DNA of 64,000 bases from Rhizobium sp. R634 (GCF_002211305.1 NZ_LOKW01000024.1:124001-188000); one strand, 5' to 3'. Shown: positions 52,192 through 61,035, numbered from the stretch's first letter. Notes: generated by a model from the letters alone, not told the origin. Made by a program: numbers and translations.

Positions 52192-53829
52192 ATGGCAGCT
52201 AAAGAAATCAAGTTTGGCCGCACCGCGCGCGAAAAGATGCTGCGCGGCGTCGACATTCTCGCCGATGCGGTCAAGGTAACGCTCGGCCCGAAGGGCCGTA
52301 ACGTCATCATCGACAAGTCCTTCGGCGCGCCGCGCATCACCAAGGACGGCGTTTCGGTCGCCAAGGAAATCGAACTCGAAGACAAGTTCGAGAACATGGG
52401 CGCCCAGATGGTCCGCGAAGTTGCTTCGAAGACCAACGACATCGCCGGCGACGGCACCACGACCGCGACCGTTCTTGCCCAGGCGATCGTTCGCGAAGGC
52501 GCCAAGGCCGTTGCCGCCGGCATGAACCCGATGGACCTGAAGCGCGGCATCGATCTCGCCGTCGCCGAAGTCGTCAAGGATCTCCAGGCCAAGGCCAAGA
52601 AGATCAACACCTCGGAAGAAGTCGCTCAGGTCGGCACGATCTCGGCAAACGGCGAGCGCCAGGTCGGTCTCGACATCGCTGAAGCCATGCAGAAGGTCGG
52701 CAACGAAGGCGTCATCACGGTTGAAGAAGCCAAGACCGCCGAAACCGAGCTCGAAGTCGTCGAAGGCATGCAGTTCGACCGCGGCTACCTCAGCCCCTAC
52801 TTCGTCACCAACCCGGAAAAGATGGTCGCCGACCTCGAAGACGTCTTCATTCTCCTCCACGAGAAGAAGCTCTCGAACCTGCAGTCGATGCTCCCGGTTC
52901 TCGAAGCCGTCGTCCAGACCGGCAAGCCGCTCCTCATCATCGCTGAAGACGTCGAAGGCGAAGCTCTTGCAACGCTCGTCGTCAACAAGCTGCGCGGCGG
53001 CCTGAAGATCGCTGCCGTCAAGGCTCCTGGCTTCGGCGACCGCCGCAAGGCCATGCTGGAAGACATCGCCATCCTGACGGGCGGCACCGTGATCTCCGAA
53101 GACCTCGGCATCAAGCTCGAGAGCGTTACGCTCGACATGCTCGGCCGCGCCAAGAAGGTTTCGATCTCCAAGGAAAACACCACGATCGTCGACGGTTCGG
53201 GCGCCAAGTCCGACATCGAAGGCCGTGTTGCCCAGATCAAGGCCCAGATCGAAGAGACCACCTCCGACTACGACCGCGAGAAGCTGCAGGAACGTCTTGC
53301 CAAGCTCGCTGGCGGCGTCGCCGTCATCCGCGTCGGCGGCTCGACGGAAGTCGAAGTGAAGGAAAAGAAGGACCGCATCGACGACGCCCTCAACGCGACG
53401 CGCGCTGCCGTTCAGGAAGGCATCGTACCGGGCGGCGGCGTTGCCCTGCTGCGTTCTTCCGTCAAGATCACCTCCAAGGGTATCAACGACGACCAGGAAG
53501 CCGGCGTCAACATCGTTCGCCGCGCTCTGCAGGCTCCGGCCCGCCAGATCGCTGAAAACGCAGGTGACGAAGCCTCGATCGTTGTCGGCAAGATCCTCGA
53601 CAAGGATCAGGACAACTGGGGCTACAACGCCCAGACCGGCGAATATGGCGACATGATCGGCATGGGCATCATCGACCCGGTCAAGGTCGTTCGCACCGCC
53701 CTGCAGGATGCCGCTTCCGTTGCATCGCTGCTGATCACCACCGAAGCCATGATCGCCGAGCTGCCGAAGAAGGACGCTCCGGCTATGCCGGGCGGCATGG
53801 GCGGCATGGGTGGAATGGACATGATGTGA
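52192..53829 (+). CDS. groEL: Chaperonin GroEL
   Basis: A 545-aa subunit of the 14-mer folding chamber. The ATP motif DGTTTATVLAQ is at about residues 87-97, and the C-terminal Gly-Gly-Met repeat PGGMGGMGGMDMM ends the protein. The strongly biased codon use (GTC, ATC, AAG, GGC) suits very high expression. GAGTCACAAAC before the ATG is the ribosome region, and two hairpins follow the stop. Confidence 0.97.
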   Translation: MAAKEIKFGRTAREKMLRGVDILADAVKVTLGPKGRNVIIDKSFGAPRITKDGVSVAKEIELEDKFENMGAQMVREVASKTNDIAGDGTTTATVLAQAIVREGAKAVAAGMNPMDLKRGIDLAVAEVVKDLQAKAKKINTSEEVAQVGTISANGERQVGLDIAEAMQKVGNEGVITVEEAKTAETELEVVEGMQFDRGYLSPYFVTNPEKMVADLEDVFILLHEKKLSNLQSMLPVLEAVVQTGKPLLIIAEDVEGEALATLVVNKLRGGLKIAAVKAPGFGDRRKAMLEDIAILTGGTVISEDLGIKLESVTLDMLGRAKKVSISKENTTIVDGSGAKSDIEGRVAQIKAQIEETTSDYDREKLQERLAKLAGGVAVIRVGGSTEVEVKEKKDRIDDALNATRAAVQEGIVPGGGVALLRSSVKITSKGINDDQEAGVNIVRRALQAPARQIAENAGDEASIVVGKILDKDQDNWGYNAQTGEYGDMIGMGIIDPVKVVRTALQDAASVASLLITTEAMIAELPKKDAPAMPGGMGGMGGMDMM

Positions 53830-54462
53830 TAGGCTGAAAGCCGTCACTGACATATCCATTCCGGCACCTCCGGAATGGGAAGGGCGGCCTTCGGGTCGCC
53901 CTTTTCTTTTTACGTCCAATTCCCCCGCGCCAGCGATTCGATCCGTTGCGTGCTATTTTATGGCGCGAGTTGCCTTTTCCGCTCGGCAAGCTTTCGCGAA
54001 ACTTGCGTGGCTGCGTATTTCTCCCTCTGCGGAAATAACAAGAGAAATGCCGTGTTGCAGCGGGATTTCGGCTTTGGAAGGGTCTGGAAACGTTTTCAAA
54101 GCACTCAAAGACGTGTTTTTGCCGCGATCGCTCGCGGGGCAAATCGAGAGCTGAGGCGCTCCAACGAGAGACGCCAATCCGAACACCCCTTAAAAAGCCG
54201 TTGCCGTTTGTGCAAAAGCTCCTATAAATCCGCGCTGCAATTGACGTGCGCCCGGCGATAATTTTTCGCCAATGGACGAGGCCGGAGCGCAAAAGGCGAT
54301 ACGAGAAGGTTCGGCTTTCGAAGGCTCCGTTTCCGGAGAGCTTCTGGCTGTGGCAACGATCGCCGGATGAAGCGCGGGCATCATGCCCGCTGCTGCGTGA
54401 TTCTGTTTCTTTGTGTTTGCCGAGCGTGCGGCGGAGGAGCCGCATCCAAACTGGGGAACGCC
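53830..54462. other. Intergenic stretch, 633 bp, GC lower than neighbours
   Basis: Holds the groESL terminator hairpins and then about 550 bp with no convincing gene. Between 53986 and 54006 is a near-palindrome around TTTCGCGAAA. A small stem (GCGGGCA-TCA-TGCCCGC) lies at 54374-54390. Confidence 0.5.
53856..53902 (+). terminator. Double-hairpin terminator of groESL
   Basis: First stem CCATTCCGG (53856-53864) with CCGGAATGG (53870-53878). Second stem AGGGCGGCC (53881-53889) with GGTCGCCCT (53894-53902), loop TTCG, then TTTCTTTTT. The second is a standard Rho-independent terminator. Confidence 0.9.
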
Positions 54463-54909
54463 TTGTTTAAGATCGCCAAAGCCAATACAGCCACGCCCCT
54501 GATGCCCGGCTCGCTGAACGACAACAATCGCAATCGCGAAATGCTGGCGCAATTTTCCGTTTCCGAAGCCTGGGCCGGAGATTTTTCGACCGGCGTGATC
54601 CGTCTCGGCGAATGGAGTTCGATGCTGCACGGTCTCTCCGCACCGGAATGCGGGCTGCTCAACCTGATCCGCTGTTACGACACGAAGGATCGCAGCCACG
54701 TGCTGGAACTGTTCGAGCAGGCGGCGACGCGCTGCTCCTCATTCTGCTTTTCGACGACGATCATGATGCCGAACGGCTTCCGCCAGCCGCTCTTCTGCAT
54801 GGGCGAGTCGAACGGTCTCGAGAAGAAATACAGCGGCAGCATGGCTGGCGTCTTCATCTTCCCGCGCTTCAAGCTCGAAGGCGCAAACCAGATCACGAGT
54901 TGGCGATAG
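54463..54909 (+). CDS. Orphan protein with PAS-like C-terminal part
   Basis: A 148-aa protein from a TTG at 54463 (GGGGAAC before it); alternatively from the ATG at 54502. The C-terminal half (AATRCSSFCFSTTIMMPNGF, then RQPLFCMGESNGLE, GSMAGVFIFPRFKLE) looks like the sheet of a PAS or heme-binding sensor domain. No output domain is attached. The open frame to 54367 has a Cys-rich N-terminus that is probably not used. The coding section has normal GC, unlike its upstream region. It is followed by a structured untranslated stretch. Confidence 0.62.
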   Translation: MFKIAKANTATPLMPGSLNDNNRNREMLAQFSVSEAWAGDFSTGVIRLGEWSSMLHGLSAPECGLLNLIRCYDTKDRSHVLELFEQAATRCSSFCFSTTIMMPNGFRQPLFCMGESNGLEKKYSGSMAGVFIFPRFKLEGANQITSWR

Positions 54910-55088
54910 AAGCGGGCGGGTGAAATAACTTCTCCGCTGAAAGCGGTCAGACTGCCGGAAAGCCCGCCAACTCCTCTTTCGTCATACTCGGGTCCCGAGT
55001 ATCTGCCTGGGATCGATAGGGCAGCATATCCTCGGCGCAAGGCCAAGGGCTGTCACGCAGTTGAGGCCGCTTCCGAGAGCGGCCTTTT
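54910..55088 (+). ncRNA. Candidate small RNA or structured 3' region
   Basis: This 179-bp stretch folds in several hairpins: CCGCT-GAA-AGCGG (54934-54946), a perfect 9-bp arm palindrome ATACTCGGG-T-CCCGAGTAT (54984-55002), and a final terminator stem GGCCGCT (55065-55071) with AGCGGCC (55078-55084) followed by TTTT. It lies between convergent genes, where operators are unlikely. I found no clear promoter, so it may be the 3' end of the upstream mRNA. Confidence 0.35.
55065..55088 (+). terminator. Rho-independent terminator
   Basis: GGCCGCT and AGCGGCC form a 7-bp stem with a 6-base loop and a TTTT tail on plus, 156 bases after the orphan gene stop. Confidence 0.7.
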
Positions 55089-55100
55089 GCGCGGGGATCG

Positions 55101-55811
55101 CTACTCCGGCTTGACGGGAATATTGAGCCCCCTGGCGCTCGCCGGACGGGCGATGCAGCGCTCCAGCCAATCCGAGACGGCGGGGAATTTCGCATATTCG
55201 AGAACCTCGCGGCCGCCATAGAAGATATCGGCGCCGCGAACCCAAGTGAAGGTGGTGATGTCGGCGATCGTATACTGATCGCCCATGATCCATTGGCGGT
55301 CCTTCAGCCGGCCTTCGAGCACACCGAGCAGGCGTTTGGATTCATCGCGATAGCGCTCCACTGGGTAAGAATTATTCGCGACCTTGTCGGCGGCGAATTT
55401 GTGGAAATGCCCGAATTGTCCGAACATCGGGCCGATGCCCGCCATCTGGAAAAACACCCACTGAATGCATTCGTAGCGGCCGGCGGCATCCTCAGGGATG
55501 AGCTTGCCGGTCTTTTCCGCGAGATAAAGCAGGATGGCGCCGGATTCGAAAAGGCCGATCGGCTTTCCCCCCGGCCCGTTCGGGTCGATGATCGCCGGAA
55601 TGCGGCCGTTCGGATTGAGAGATTCGAATTCCGGCGATTTCTGCTCGTTGGCGGCGAAGGAAATATAATGCGGCTCATAGGCGAGCCCGAGTTCTTCGAG
55701 GGCGACGGACACTTTCACGCCGTTCGGCGTCTGCAGTGAATAGAGCTGGATGATGTCGGAGTTTTTCGCCGGCCAGCGGGTCGTGATCGGAAATGCGGAC
55801 AGATCTGCCAT
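55101..55811 (-). CDS. Glutathione S-transferase, YfcG/YghU (nu) type
   Basis: A 236-aa two-domain GST. The thioredoxin-like N-terminal domain (about 20-110) starts IIQLYSLQTPNGVKVSVALEE; the Asn-Gly loop replaces the classical Tyr/Ser. Gln/Asn in the SLNPNGRIPAI segment binds glutathione. The C-terminal helical domain follows (WVFFQMAGIGPMFGQFGHF). Nu-class enzymes reduce disulfides and peroxides. The ATG at 55811 has GGAGAA five bases before it; the upstream frame to 55874 is non-homologous. Confidence 0.92.
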   Translation of the reverse strand: MADLSAFPITTRWPAKNSDIIQLYSLQTPNGVKVSVALEELGLAYEPHYISFAANEQKSPEFESLNPNGRIPAIIDPNGPGGKPIGLFESGAILLYLAEKTGKLIPEDAAGRYECIQWVFFQMAGIGPMFGQFGHFHKFAADKVANNSYPVERYRDESKRLLGVLEGRLKDRQWIMGDQYTIADITTFTWVRGADIFYGGREVLEYAKFPAVSDWLERCIARPASARGLNIPVKPE

Positions 55812-56014
55812 CGGATTCTCCATGTTGGGCGCCGACCATAGGAGACGAGGCTCTGGAAAAGCAAGTGAGGGCATCGTTTCATATTATTGAACGAAGTGTC
55901 CCCATCCGTCTATCTTTGCATAACGAAAGAAAAAGGCGAAATAGGAATATCAGAGATCCACAGCGTGCCCGGGGGCACTAAGATCTCCAGAGCCATTCAA
56001 CGGAGACACCATCC

Positions 56015-56428
56015 ATGTCGAACGCCTTCATCCTGATCGCCCGCATTCTTCTGTCTTTCATGTTCATCCTTTCCGGCTTCATGAAGCTAACCGATCCTGC
56101 CGGTACTGCGGGCATGATCGCCGGCGCCGGCCTGCCGGCAGCAACCCTGTTGGCCTATGTCGCAGGCCTTTTCGAACTGCTCGCCGGCCTTGCGGTTCTC
56201 ACAGGCTTCCAGGTCCGCATTGCCGGCTGGCTGCTCGCCGCCTTCTGTGTCTTCACGGGCGTTGCCTTCCATCTGCCCTACGCAAGCGGCACGGAACTCG
56301 TGAATATTCTCAACCAGATCATGGTCATGAAGAACATCACGCTTGCCGGCGCGTACATATTGCTCGCGACCGTCGGTGCCGGTGCCTATTCGATTGATGC
56401 CCGCCGCGGCGCCTATGCGGCTGCCTGA
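56015..56428 (+). CDS. DoxX-family membrane protein
   Basis: A 137-aa protein with four TM helices (AFILIARILLSFMFILSGFM, LLAYVAGLFELLAGLAVL, IAGWLLAAFCVFTGVAFH, ITLAGAYILLATVGAGAYS). It matches DoxX/DoxD-like proteins linked to thiosulfate oxidation or redox stress; its exact partner is unknown. The ribosome site GGAGAC is 8 bp before the ATG. A strong terminator follows at 56459-56490. It is a single-gene unit. Confidence 0.9.
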   Translation: MSNAFILIARILLSFMFILSGFMKLTDPAGTAGMIAGAGLPAATLLAYVAGLFELLAGLAVLTGFQVRIAGWLLAAFCVFTGVAFHLPYASGTELVNILNQIMVMKNITLAGAYILLATVGAGAYSIDARRGAYAAA

Positions 56429-56458
56429 TCCAGCAGACGTCCTCCCAGACATGCAGAA

Positions 56459-56490
56459 CCCGCCGTCATTGAATGACGGCGGGTTTTCTT
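56459..56490 (+). terminator. Terminator between doxX-like and hisG genes
   Basis: CCCGCCGTCAT (56459-56469) pairs with ATGACGGCGGG (56473-56483), then TTTTCTT. It can also act on the minus-strand his operon in part. Confidence 0.88.
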
Positions 56491-56508
56491 ATGTCTTGAA
56501 CATTGCAG

Positions 56509-57204
56509 TCAGAGAGCGGCGCGCACCGCTTCGATAATCGCCTGCACGACGGGTTCGTCGGCATGGCTTTCCCTGCGGGCGCGCACGAGGCAGGCCTGCG
56601 AATGCAGGATGACACCGTCCTGAAGCACCTTCAGGTGGTTGGCGCGCAACGTCGAGCCGGTTGAGGTGATATCGACGATGATATCGGCGGAACCGGAAGC
56701 GGGAGCGCCTTCGGTGGCGCCGAGGCTTTCGACGATGCGATAAAGCTGGATGCCGTGCTGGCTCGAGAAGAACTGCTGGGTCAGGCGCCAATATTTGGTG
56801 GCGATGGCAAGACGCCTGGAGTGGCGGGCGCGGAAATCGGCGGCGACGTCGCCGAGATCGGCCATGGTCTCGACGTCAAGCCAGATCTCCGGCACGGCAA
56901 CGACGACATCGGCGTGGCCGAAGCCGAGGCGGGCGCAGAATTCGACGCGCTTGTCGACCTCGGCAAAACCTTCCCGCATCAGGTCTTCGCCGGTGACGCC
57001 GAAATCGACGGTGCCGTTGCCGAGTTCCCGGGAAATCTCGGAAGCCGACAGGAAAGCGACCTCGACATCGTCCCAGCCTTCGACGCGGCCGCGATAGGAG
57101 CGCTCGTTGCCGACGGCCGTTATCGGCATGCCGGCCCGCTCGAAGATTGCCGAAGCGTCGTCTTTCATCCGGCCCTTGGAGGGAAGCGCAATGGTGATGG
57201 TCAT
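56509..57204 (-). CDS. hisG: ATP phosphoribosyltransferase catalytic subunit (short form)
   Basis: First enzyme of histidine biosynthesis, joining ATP and PRPP. The short form of 231 aa lacks the C-terminal regulatory domain and works with HisZ. ITIALPSKGRMKDDA is the N-terminus and the PRPP loop is DIIVDITSTGSTLRAN near 173-188. GVTGEDLMREGF near 71 is a family motif. It overlaps hisZ by 4 nt (ATGA), so translation is coupled. It is the last gene of hisS-hisZ-hisG. Confidence 0.95.
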   Translation of the reverse strand: MTITIALPSKGRMKDDASAIFERAGMPITAVGNERSYRGRVEGWDDVEVAFLSASEISRELGNGTVDFGVTGEDLMREGFAEVDKRVEFCARLGFGHADVVVAVPEIWLDVETMADLGDVAADFRARHSRRLAIATKYWRLTQQFFSSQHGIQLYRIVESLGATEGAPASGSADIIVDITSTGSTLRANHLKVLQDGVILHSQACLVRARRESHADEPVVQAIIEAVRAAL

Positions 57205-58322
57205 GCGGCTGCCCTTTCGGTTTCGATACGGTCGAGCCAGAAGGAGAAGCCGACCGCCGGAATGCGGTCCGTGGCGCCGAGGAAGGTCAGGAGCTTGTCG
57301 AAGCGTCCGCCGCCGGCCAGAACCGCGGCCGATCCCTCCACCGTCACCTCGAAGACGAGACCGGTATAATAATCGAGCGGACGCCCGAAGGCGGCGCGGT
57401 AACCAAGGCCGGAAAGCTCGACGCCGGCATTGGCAAGGGCGGCGACCCGGCCGTTGAAGCGGGAGAGCGCATTGCCGAGTTTCAGCCCGGCCGCATCGGC
57501 AAAACCGGCCAGTGCCGCGGAAGCATTGACGAGCGGCACGTCGAGCGACAGGAATTCTTCCAGCACATGGAAGGCGGCATCGTCGAGGCGCGTTTCGGAC
57601 AGGATGAGCTTTTCCTTGAGCCTGCGGGCGATCTCCCGCGGTGAGCGGCTGGCATTCGTCGAATAGCCCGTCGCCTGCATTTCCTGCTCGATATGGGCGA
57701 TCAGCGCCTGCTCGTCGCCTGATGCGACGAGCTTGGCGATATCGTCGTCGAGGCCGGTGACGAATTGCGGACTGACGAGACCGGCCAGCAGCGCCTCCAG
57801 CTGTGTCATGTTGCCGAAGGCGTGGATCAGCCGCTTCTGCCAGCCGAGCGGCAGCCCGAGCGCCTGGACGACCGCCTCGAACACCGCCTGATCGCCAAGC
57901 GTCACCGACAGGCGCCGGCCGGGCAGCAGGCGCGCAAGAATGGCAGTGGCGTCGCCGATGGCGCGGGCGTCGGCGCTCGGTATGTTGATGTCGCCGAGAT
58001 CCTCGATGCCAGCCTGATAGAATTCGTTGGCGCCGTCGCGGCGCTGGCGGAAGACCTCGCCGAGATAGGCATAACGCTTCGGCGTGCCGGTCGCGGTCTC
58101 GATGTGGCGTAGACAGACGGGGATGGTGAATTCCGGACGCAGGCAGAGGCTGGCGCCGGTTTCGCTCTCCGTCATGAAGATGCGCCGGCGCAAATCCTCG
58201 CCGGCGATATCGAGGAAAGGCTCGGCCGGCTGAATGACCGGCGTATCGATGCGCTCAGCGTTGCGGGCGTCGAATTCGGAAAGCAGCTCAGTGGCGAATT
58301 CGGGGAGGTTGATCAGGGGCAT
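57201..58322 (-). CDS. hisZ: ATP phosphoribosyltransferase regulatory subunit
   Basis: A catalytically inactive relative of histidyl-tRNA synthetase that forms an octamer with short HisG and gives feedback control by histidine. The 373-aa length and N-terminus MPLINLPEF fit rhizobial HisZ. Class II motifs remain (SLCLRPEFTIPVCLRH near 75, FRQRRDGANEFYQAG near 107), but the HisRS ATP and tRNA sites are lost. GGAG six bases before the ATG supports 58322. The upstream gap to hisS is almost all hairpin element C. Confidence 0.93.
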   Translation of the reverse strand: MPLINLPEFATELLSEFDARNAERIDTPVIQPAEPFLDIAGEDLRRRIFMTESETGASLCLRPEFTIPVCLRHIETATGTPKRYAYLGEVFRQRRDGANEFYQAGIEDLGDINIPSADARAIGDATAILARLLPGRRLSVTLGDQAVFEAVVQALGLPLGWQKRLIHAFGNMTQLEALLAGLVSPQFVTGLDDDIAKLVASGDEQALIAHIEQEMQATGYSTNASRSPREIARRLKEKLILSETRLDDAAFHVLEEFLSLDVPLVNASAALAGFADAAGLKLGNALSRFNGRVAALANAGVELSGLGYRAAFGRPLDYYTGLVFEVTVEGSAAVLAGGGRFDKLLTFLGATDRIPAVGFSFWLDRIETERAAA

Positions 58323-58362
58323 GCCGCGCTCCGAATAGTAGGCGAAGAGCTTGTCGGAACGC

Positions 58363-58548
58363 ACCCCCCTCTGCCTTGCCAGGCATCTCCCCCACAGGGG
58401 GGGAGATCGGCAAGACGCGCGGGCCTGCCGAAATATTGAGCGTGCGCCAAATGGTTTCGGCCATCTAAGGCGTCTGGTAGGAGCAAGAGGCCTCTCCTAG
58501 CCGATCTCCCCCCTTGTGGGGGAGATGCCCGGCAGGGCAGAGGGGGGT
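58363..58548. repeat. Hairpin mosaic element C in the hisS-hisZ junction
   Basis: A 186-bp inverted element: left arm 58363-58413 and right arm 58500-58548 pair over about 48 bases. Each arm folds on itself (CATCTCCCCC...GGGGGAGAT). It begins 5 bp after the hisS stop and ends 40 bp before hisZ. Block order resembles element A. In the operon RNA it would form a very stable long stem. Confidence 0.8.
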
Positions 58549-58553
58549 ATGCC

Positions 58554-60092
58554 TCAGACATCGCCGCCAGCCCTCTTGCAATCCTCCGCCTGTGCGGCAA
58601 GGATCTCTTTCACTTTGGCGACGAGGTCGGATTCCGACACCGTCTCCTGCGCCACGCGGGCTTCGCGCCAGCTGGCATTGTCCTCGATTTCGCCGGAGAG
58701 CCGCTTGCCCTCGATCAGATCCTTGATCTGCACGACACCGGTTGCGCGCTCGTCGCCGCCCTGGATGATGGCGACGGGGCAGCCGCGGCGGTCGGCATAT
58801 TTCAGCTGGTTGCCGAACTTCTTCCAGTTGCCCTGGAACATCTCGGCACGGATGCCGGCGGCGCGCAGCTGCTGCGTCATCTTCTGATAACGGCCCATCG
58901 CCTCGACATCACCGTCCATGACGGTCACCAGCACCGGCTCGATCACTTCGCTCGCGCCGAGCTTGCCGAGGTTCTTCAGCGCCGTCATCAGCCTGGAAAC
59001 GCCGATCGAAAAGCCGGTCGCGGGGACCGGCTGGCCCATGAAGCGGGAGACGAGGCCGTCGTAACGGCCGCCGCCGCCGACCGAACCGAAGACGACCTTC
59101 TCGCCCTTCTCATTGGTGACGTCGAAGAGAAGCTCGGCCTCGTAAACGGGCCCGGTGTAATATTCGAGGCCACGGACGACAGAGGGATCGATCTTGATGC
59201 GGTCGGACTGATAACCTGCAGCCGTTACCAGATGATGGATTGTATCGAGTTCGGAGAAGCCCTGATTGTAGACGCTATTTTCTTTCAGCGCCTGATTAAT
59301 CTCGTCTGCTCTCGAGGACTTTCCACCTTCCAAGTAAGGCTGCCGTAGCACTACCGCGATTAGGAATTCCACAGCTACGGGGTCAAGTCCTGCCCCTTTA
59401 GTGAAGTCACCGGATTCATCCTTACGGCCTTCGCCTAACAGCAAGCGAACGCCTTCCGGACCGAACTTGTCGAGCTTGTCGATGGCGCGCAGCACGTTCA
59501 GCCGCTGGCCGGCCTTGTCGTCGCCGCCGAGGCCGATCGCCTCCAGCACGCCGTCCAGGACCTTGCGGTTGTTGACGCGGATGACATAGTCGCCGCGCTT
59601 GATGCCGAGCGCTTCAAGCGTATCGGCCATCATCATGCACATTTCGGCATCGGCCTGGACACCCGGCGCGCCGACCGTATCGGCATCGAACTGCATGAAC
59701 TGGCGGAAGCGGCCGGGGCCTGGCTTCTCGTTACGGAAGACGTAGCCGGCGCGATAGGTGCGGTAGGGAAGCTGGATCTCGTTGAAATTCTCGGCGACAT
59801 GACGGGCGAGCGGCGCCGTCAAGTCGTAGCGCAGCGACATCCATTGCTCGTCGTCGTCCTGCAGCGAGAAGACGCCCTCGTTCGGCCGGTCGCTGTCGGG
59901 CAGGAACTTGCCGAGCGCATCGGTATATTCGAACAGCGGTGTTTCCACAGGATCGAAGCCGTAATGCTCATAGACTTCCCGGATCTTTGCCGTCATCTCA
60001 TTGACGGCGCGGATATCGCCGGCCGCACGATCGACGAAGCCGCGCGGCAGGCGGGCCTTGAGCTTTTGCGGTTTCTTCTGCTTGTCGTTCAT
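58554..60092 (-). CDS. hisS: Histidyl-tRNA synthetase
   Basis: Class II synthetase, 512 aa. Motif 2 is FRNEKPGPGRFRQF. The histidine-specific motifs are RGLEYYTGPVYEAEL (HisA) near 300 and GGGGRYDGL (HisB) near 334. C-terminal anticodon-binding domain from about 400. Residues about 214-292 are encoded by DNA of lower GC and different codon use and cover the insertion domain, whose sequence (LRQPYLEGGKSSRADEINQ) is not what I expect in rhizobia. The gene is intact and in frame. Start ATG at 60092 is inside a longer open frame to 60155. Confidence 0.94.
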   Translation of the reverse strand: MNDKQKKPQKLKARLPRGFVDRAAGDIRAVNEMTAKIREVYEHYGFDPVETPLFEYTDALGKFLPDSDRPNEGVFSLQDDDEQWMSLRYDLTAPLARHVAENFNEIQLPYRTYRAGYVFRNEKPGPGRFRQFMQFDADTVGAPGVQADAEMCMMMADTLEALGIKRGDYVIRVNNRKVLDGVLEAIGLGGDDKAGQRLNVLRAIDKLDKFGPEGVRLLLGEGRKDESGDFTKGAGLDPVAVEFLIAVVLRQPYLEGGKSSRADEINQALKENSVYNQGFSELDTIHHLVTAAGYQSDRIKIDPSVVRGLEYYTGPVYEAELLFDVTNEKGEKVVFGSVGGGGRYDGLVSRFMGQPVPATGFSIGVSRLMTALKNLGKLGASEVIEPVLVTVMDGDVEAMGRYQKMTQQLRAAGIRAEMFQGNWKKFGNQLKYADRRGCPVAIIQGGDERATGVVQIKDLIEGKRLSGEIEDNASWREARVAQETVSESDLVAKVKEILAAQAEDCKRAGGDV

Positions 60093-60229
60093 TTCCGGGA
60101 ATTCCGCTGACTGTGATAGTGGCGGTTTCCTAACCGATCGGACGGGGAGCGGCAAGGGCGAAGGGTCTTGATGTCGCTACGAGAATCGATTGAACGGAAA
60201 GGCATTGATCAGAAGTCGGGATATGCATC

Positions 60230-60985
60230 ATGATCGCTGAAGCGCTTCTCTATGCCGCGACATGGCCGCTCACCGGCAAGGCGCATCGAAAGTTCATCCG
60301 TTACTCGGTCAATCTCTGGTCGCGCGCCGGGCGCTGCGCCCTCGATTGGGCCGAACACGAGGAGATGAGCCGGAATGCGATCCGTGCGGCGACGGCCGGT
60401 CTCAGGCAGAAGCGGACGGCCGTGGTGCTCGGCTCCGGCCTCTTGCGCGACGTGCCGATCGAGGAACTGGCGAGGGACTTCGACACCGTCGTTCTGGTCG
60501 ATCTCGTTCACCTCGCCTCGGTGCGCCTGTGGCTGTCGGCCAAGGGCTACCGCAATGTCCGGCTGATCGAGCGCGATCTTTCCGGCTACGACGAGCTTGC
60601 GGCCGGCAAAGAGCCCGAACCGCTCGGCTTCCTGCGTTCGGTGCCCTATCTCGATCTCGTGGTTTCGGCCAATCTCCTGTCGCAGATCGGCCGCGGCGTG
60701 AAACGGCGCTACGAGACCGCGACCGGCGGGATGCCGGCCGACACTGTAGAGCGGTTGATCGCTGCGCATCTGGCCGGGATTTCCGGGCTTACCTGCCGCC
60801 ATTGCCTGGTGACCGACATCGCCTATGCCGTCATCGACCGCAATAGCAAAATCCATGAGGAGGCCGACCTGCTGGACGGCGTTCTGCCGCCGCCGGCAAA
60901 GGCGGCCTGGACATGGCCGGTCGCACCGCTCGGCGAGGAGAGCCGGGATTACCGGATCGAACACAAGGTCATCGCCGCCTGGTGA
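60230..60985 (+). CDS. Rossmann-fold protein, possible methyltransferase, function unknown
   Basis: A 251-aa protein conserved in rhizobia. Residues about 62-100 contain a nucleotide-binding-like strand-loop (TAVVLGSGLLRDVPIEELAR, then FDTVVLVDLVHL) that resembles SAM or NAD sites, and LVVSANLLSQIGR near 142 is a further conserved patch. No clear catalytic motif is seen. The C-terminal part includes ITGLTCRHC-type Cys pair (GLTCRHCLVTD). A methyltransferase is plausible, but not shown. It is a single gene, divergent from hisS. Confidence 0.7.
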   Translation: MIAEALLYAATWPLTGKAHRKFIRYSVNLWSRAGRCALDWAEHEEMSRNAIRAATAGLRQKRTAVVLGSGLLRDVPIEELARDFDTVVLVDLVHLASVRLWLSAKGYRNVRLIERDLSGYDELAAGKEPEPLGFLRSVPYLDLVVSANLLSQIGRGVKRRYETATGGMPADTVERLIAAHLAGISGLTCRHCLVTDIAYAVIDRNSKIHEEADLLDGVLPPPAKAAWTWPVAPLGEESRDYRIEHKVIAAW

Positions 60986-61035
60986 CCAAGATGTGACTGC
61001 CGGCCGTCCTTGGCTTGCGGCCGGCATTCGCCTAT

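Noticed and set aside
52177..53919. Minus-strand open frame of 580 codons across groEL
   Set aside because: Well-known antisense frame over groEL caused by its strong codon bias.
54190..54699. Minus-strand frame of 169 codons after groESL
   Set aside because: Overlaps the better-supported orphan gene on plus and has no family-like pattern.
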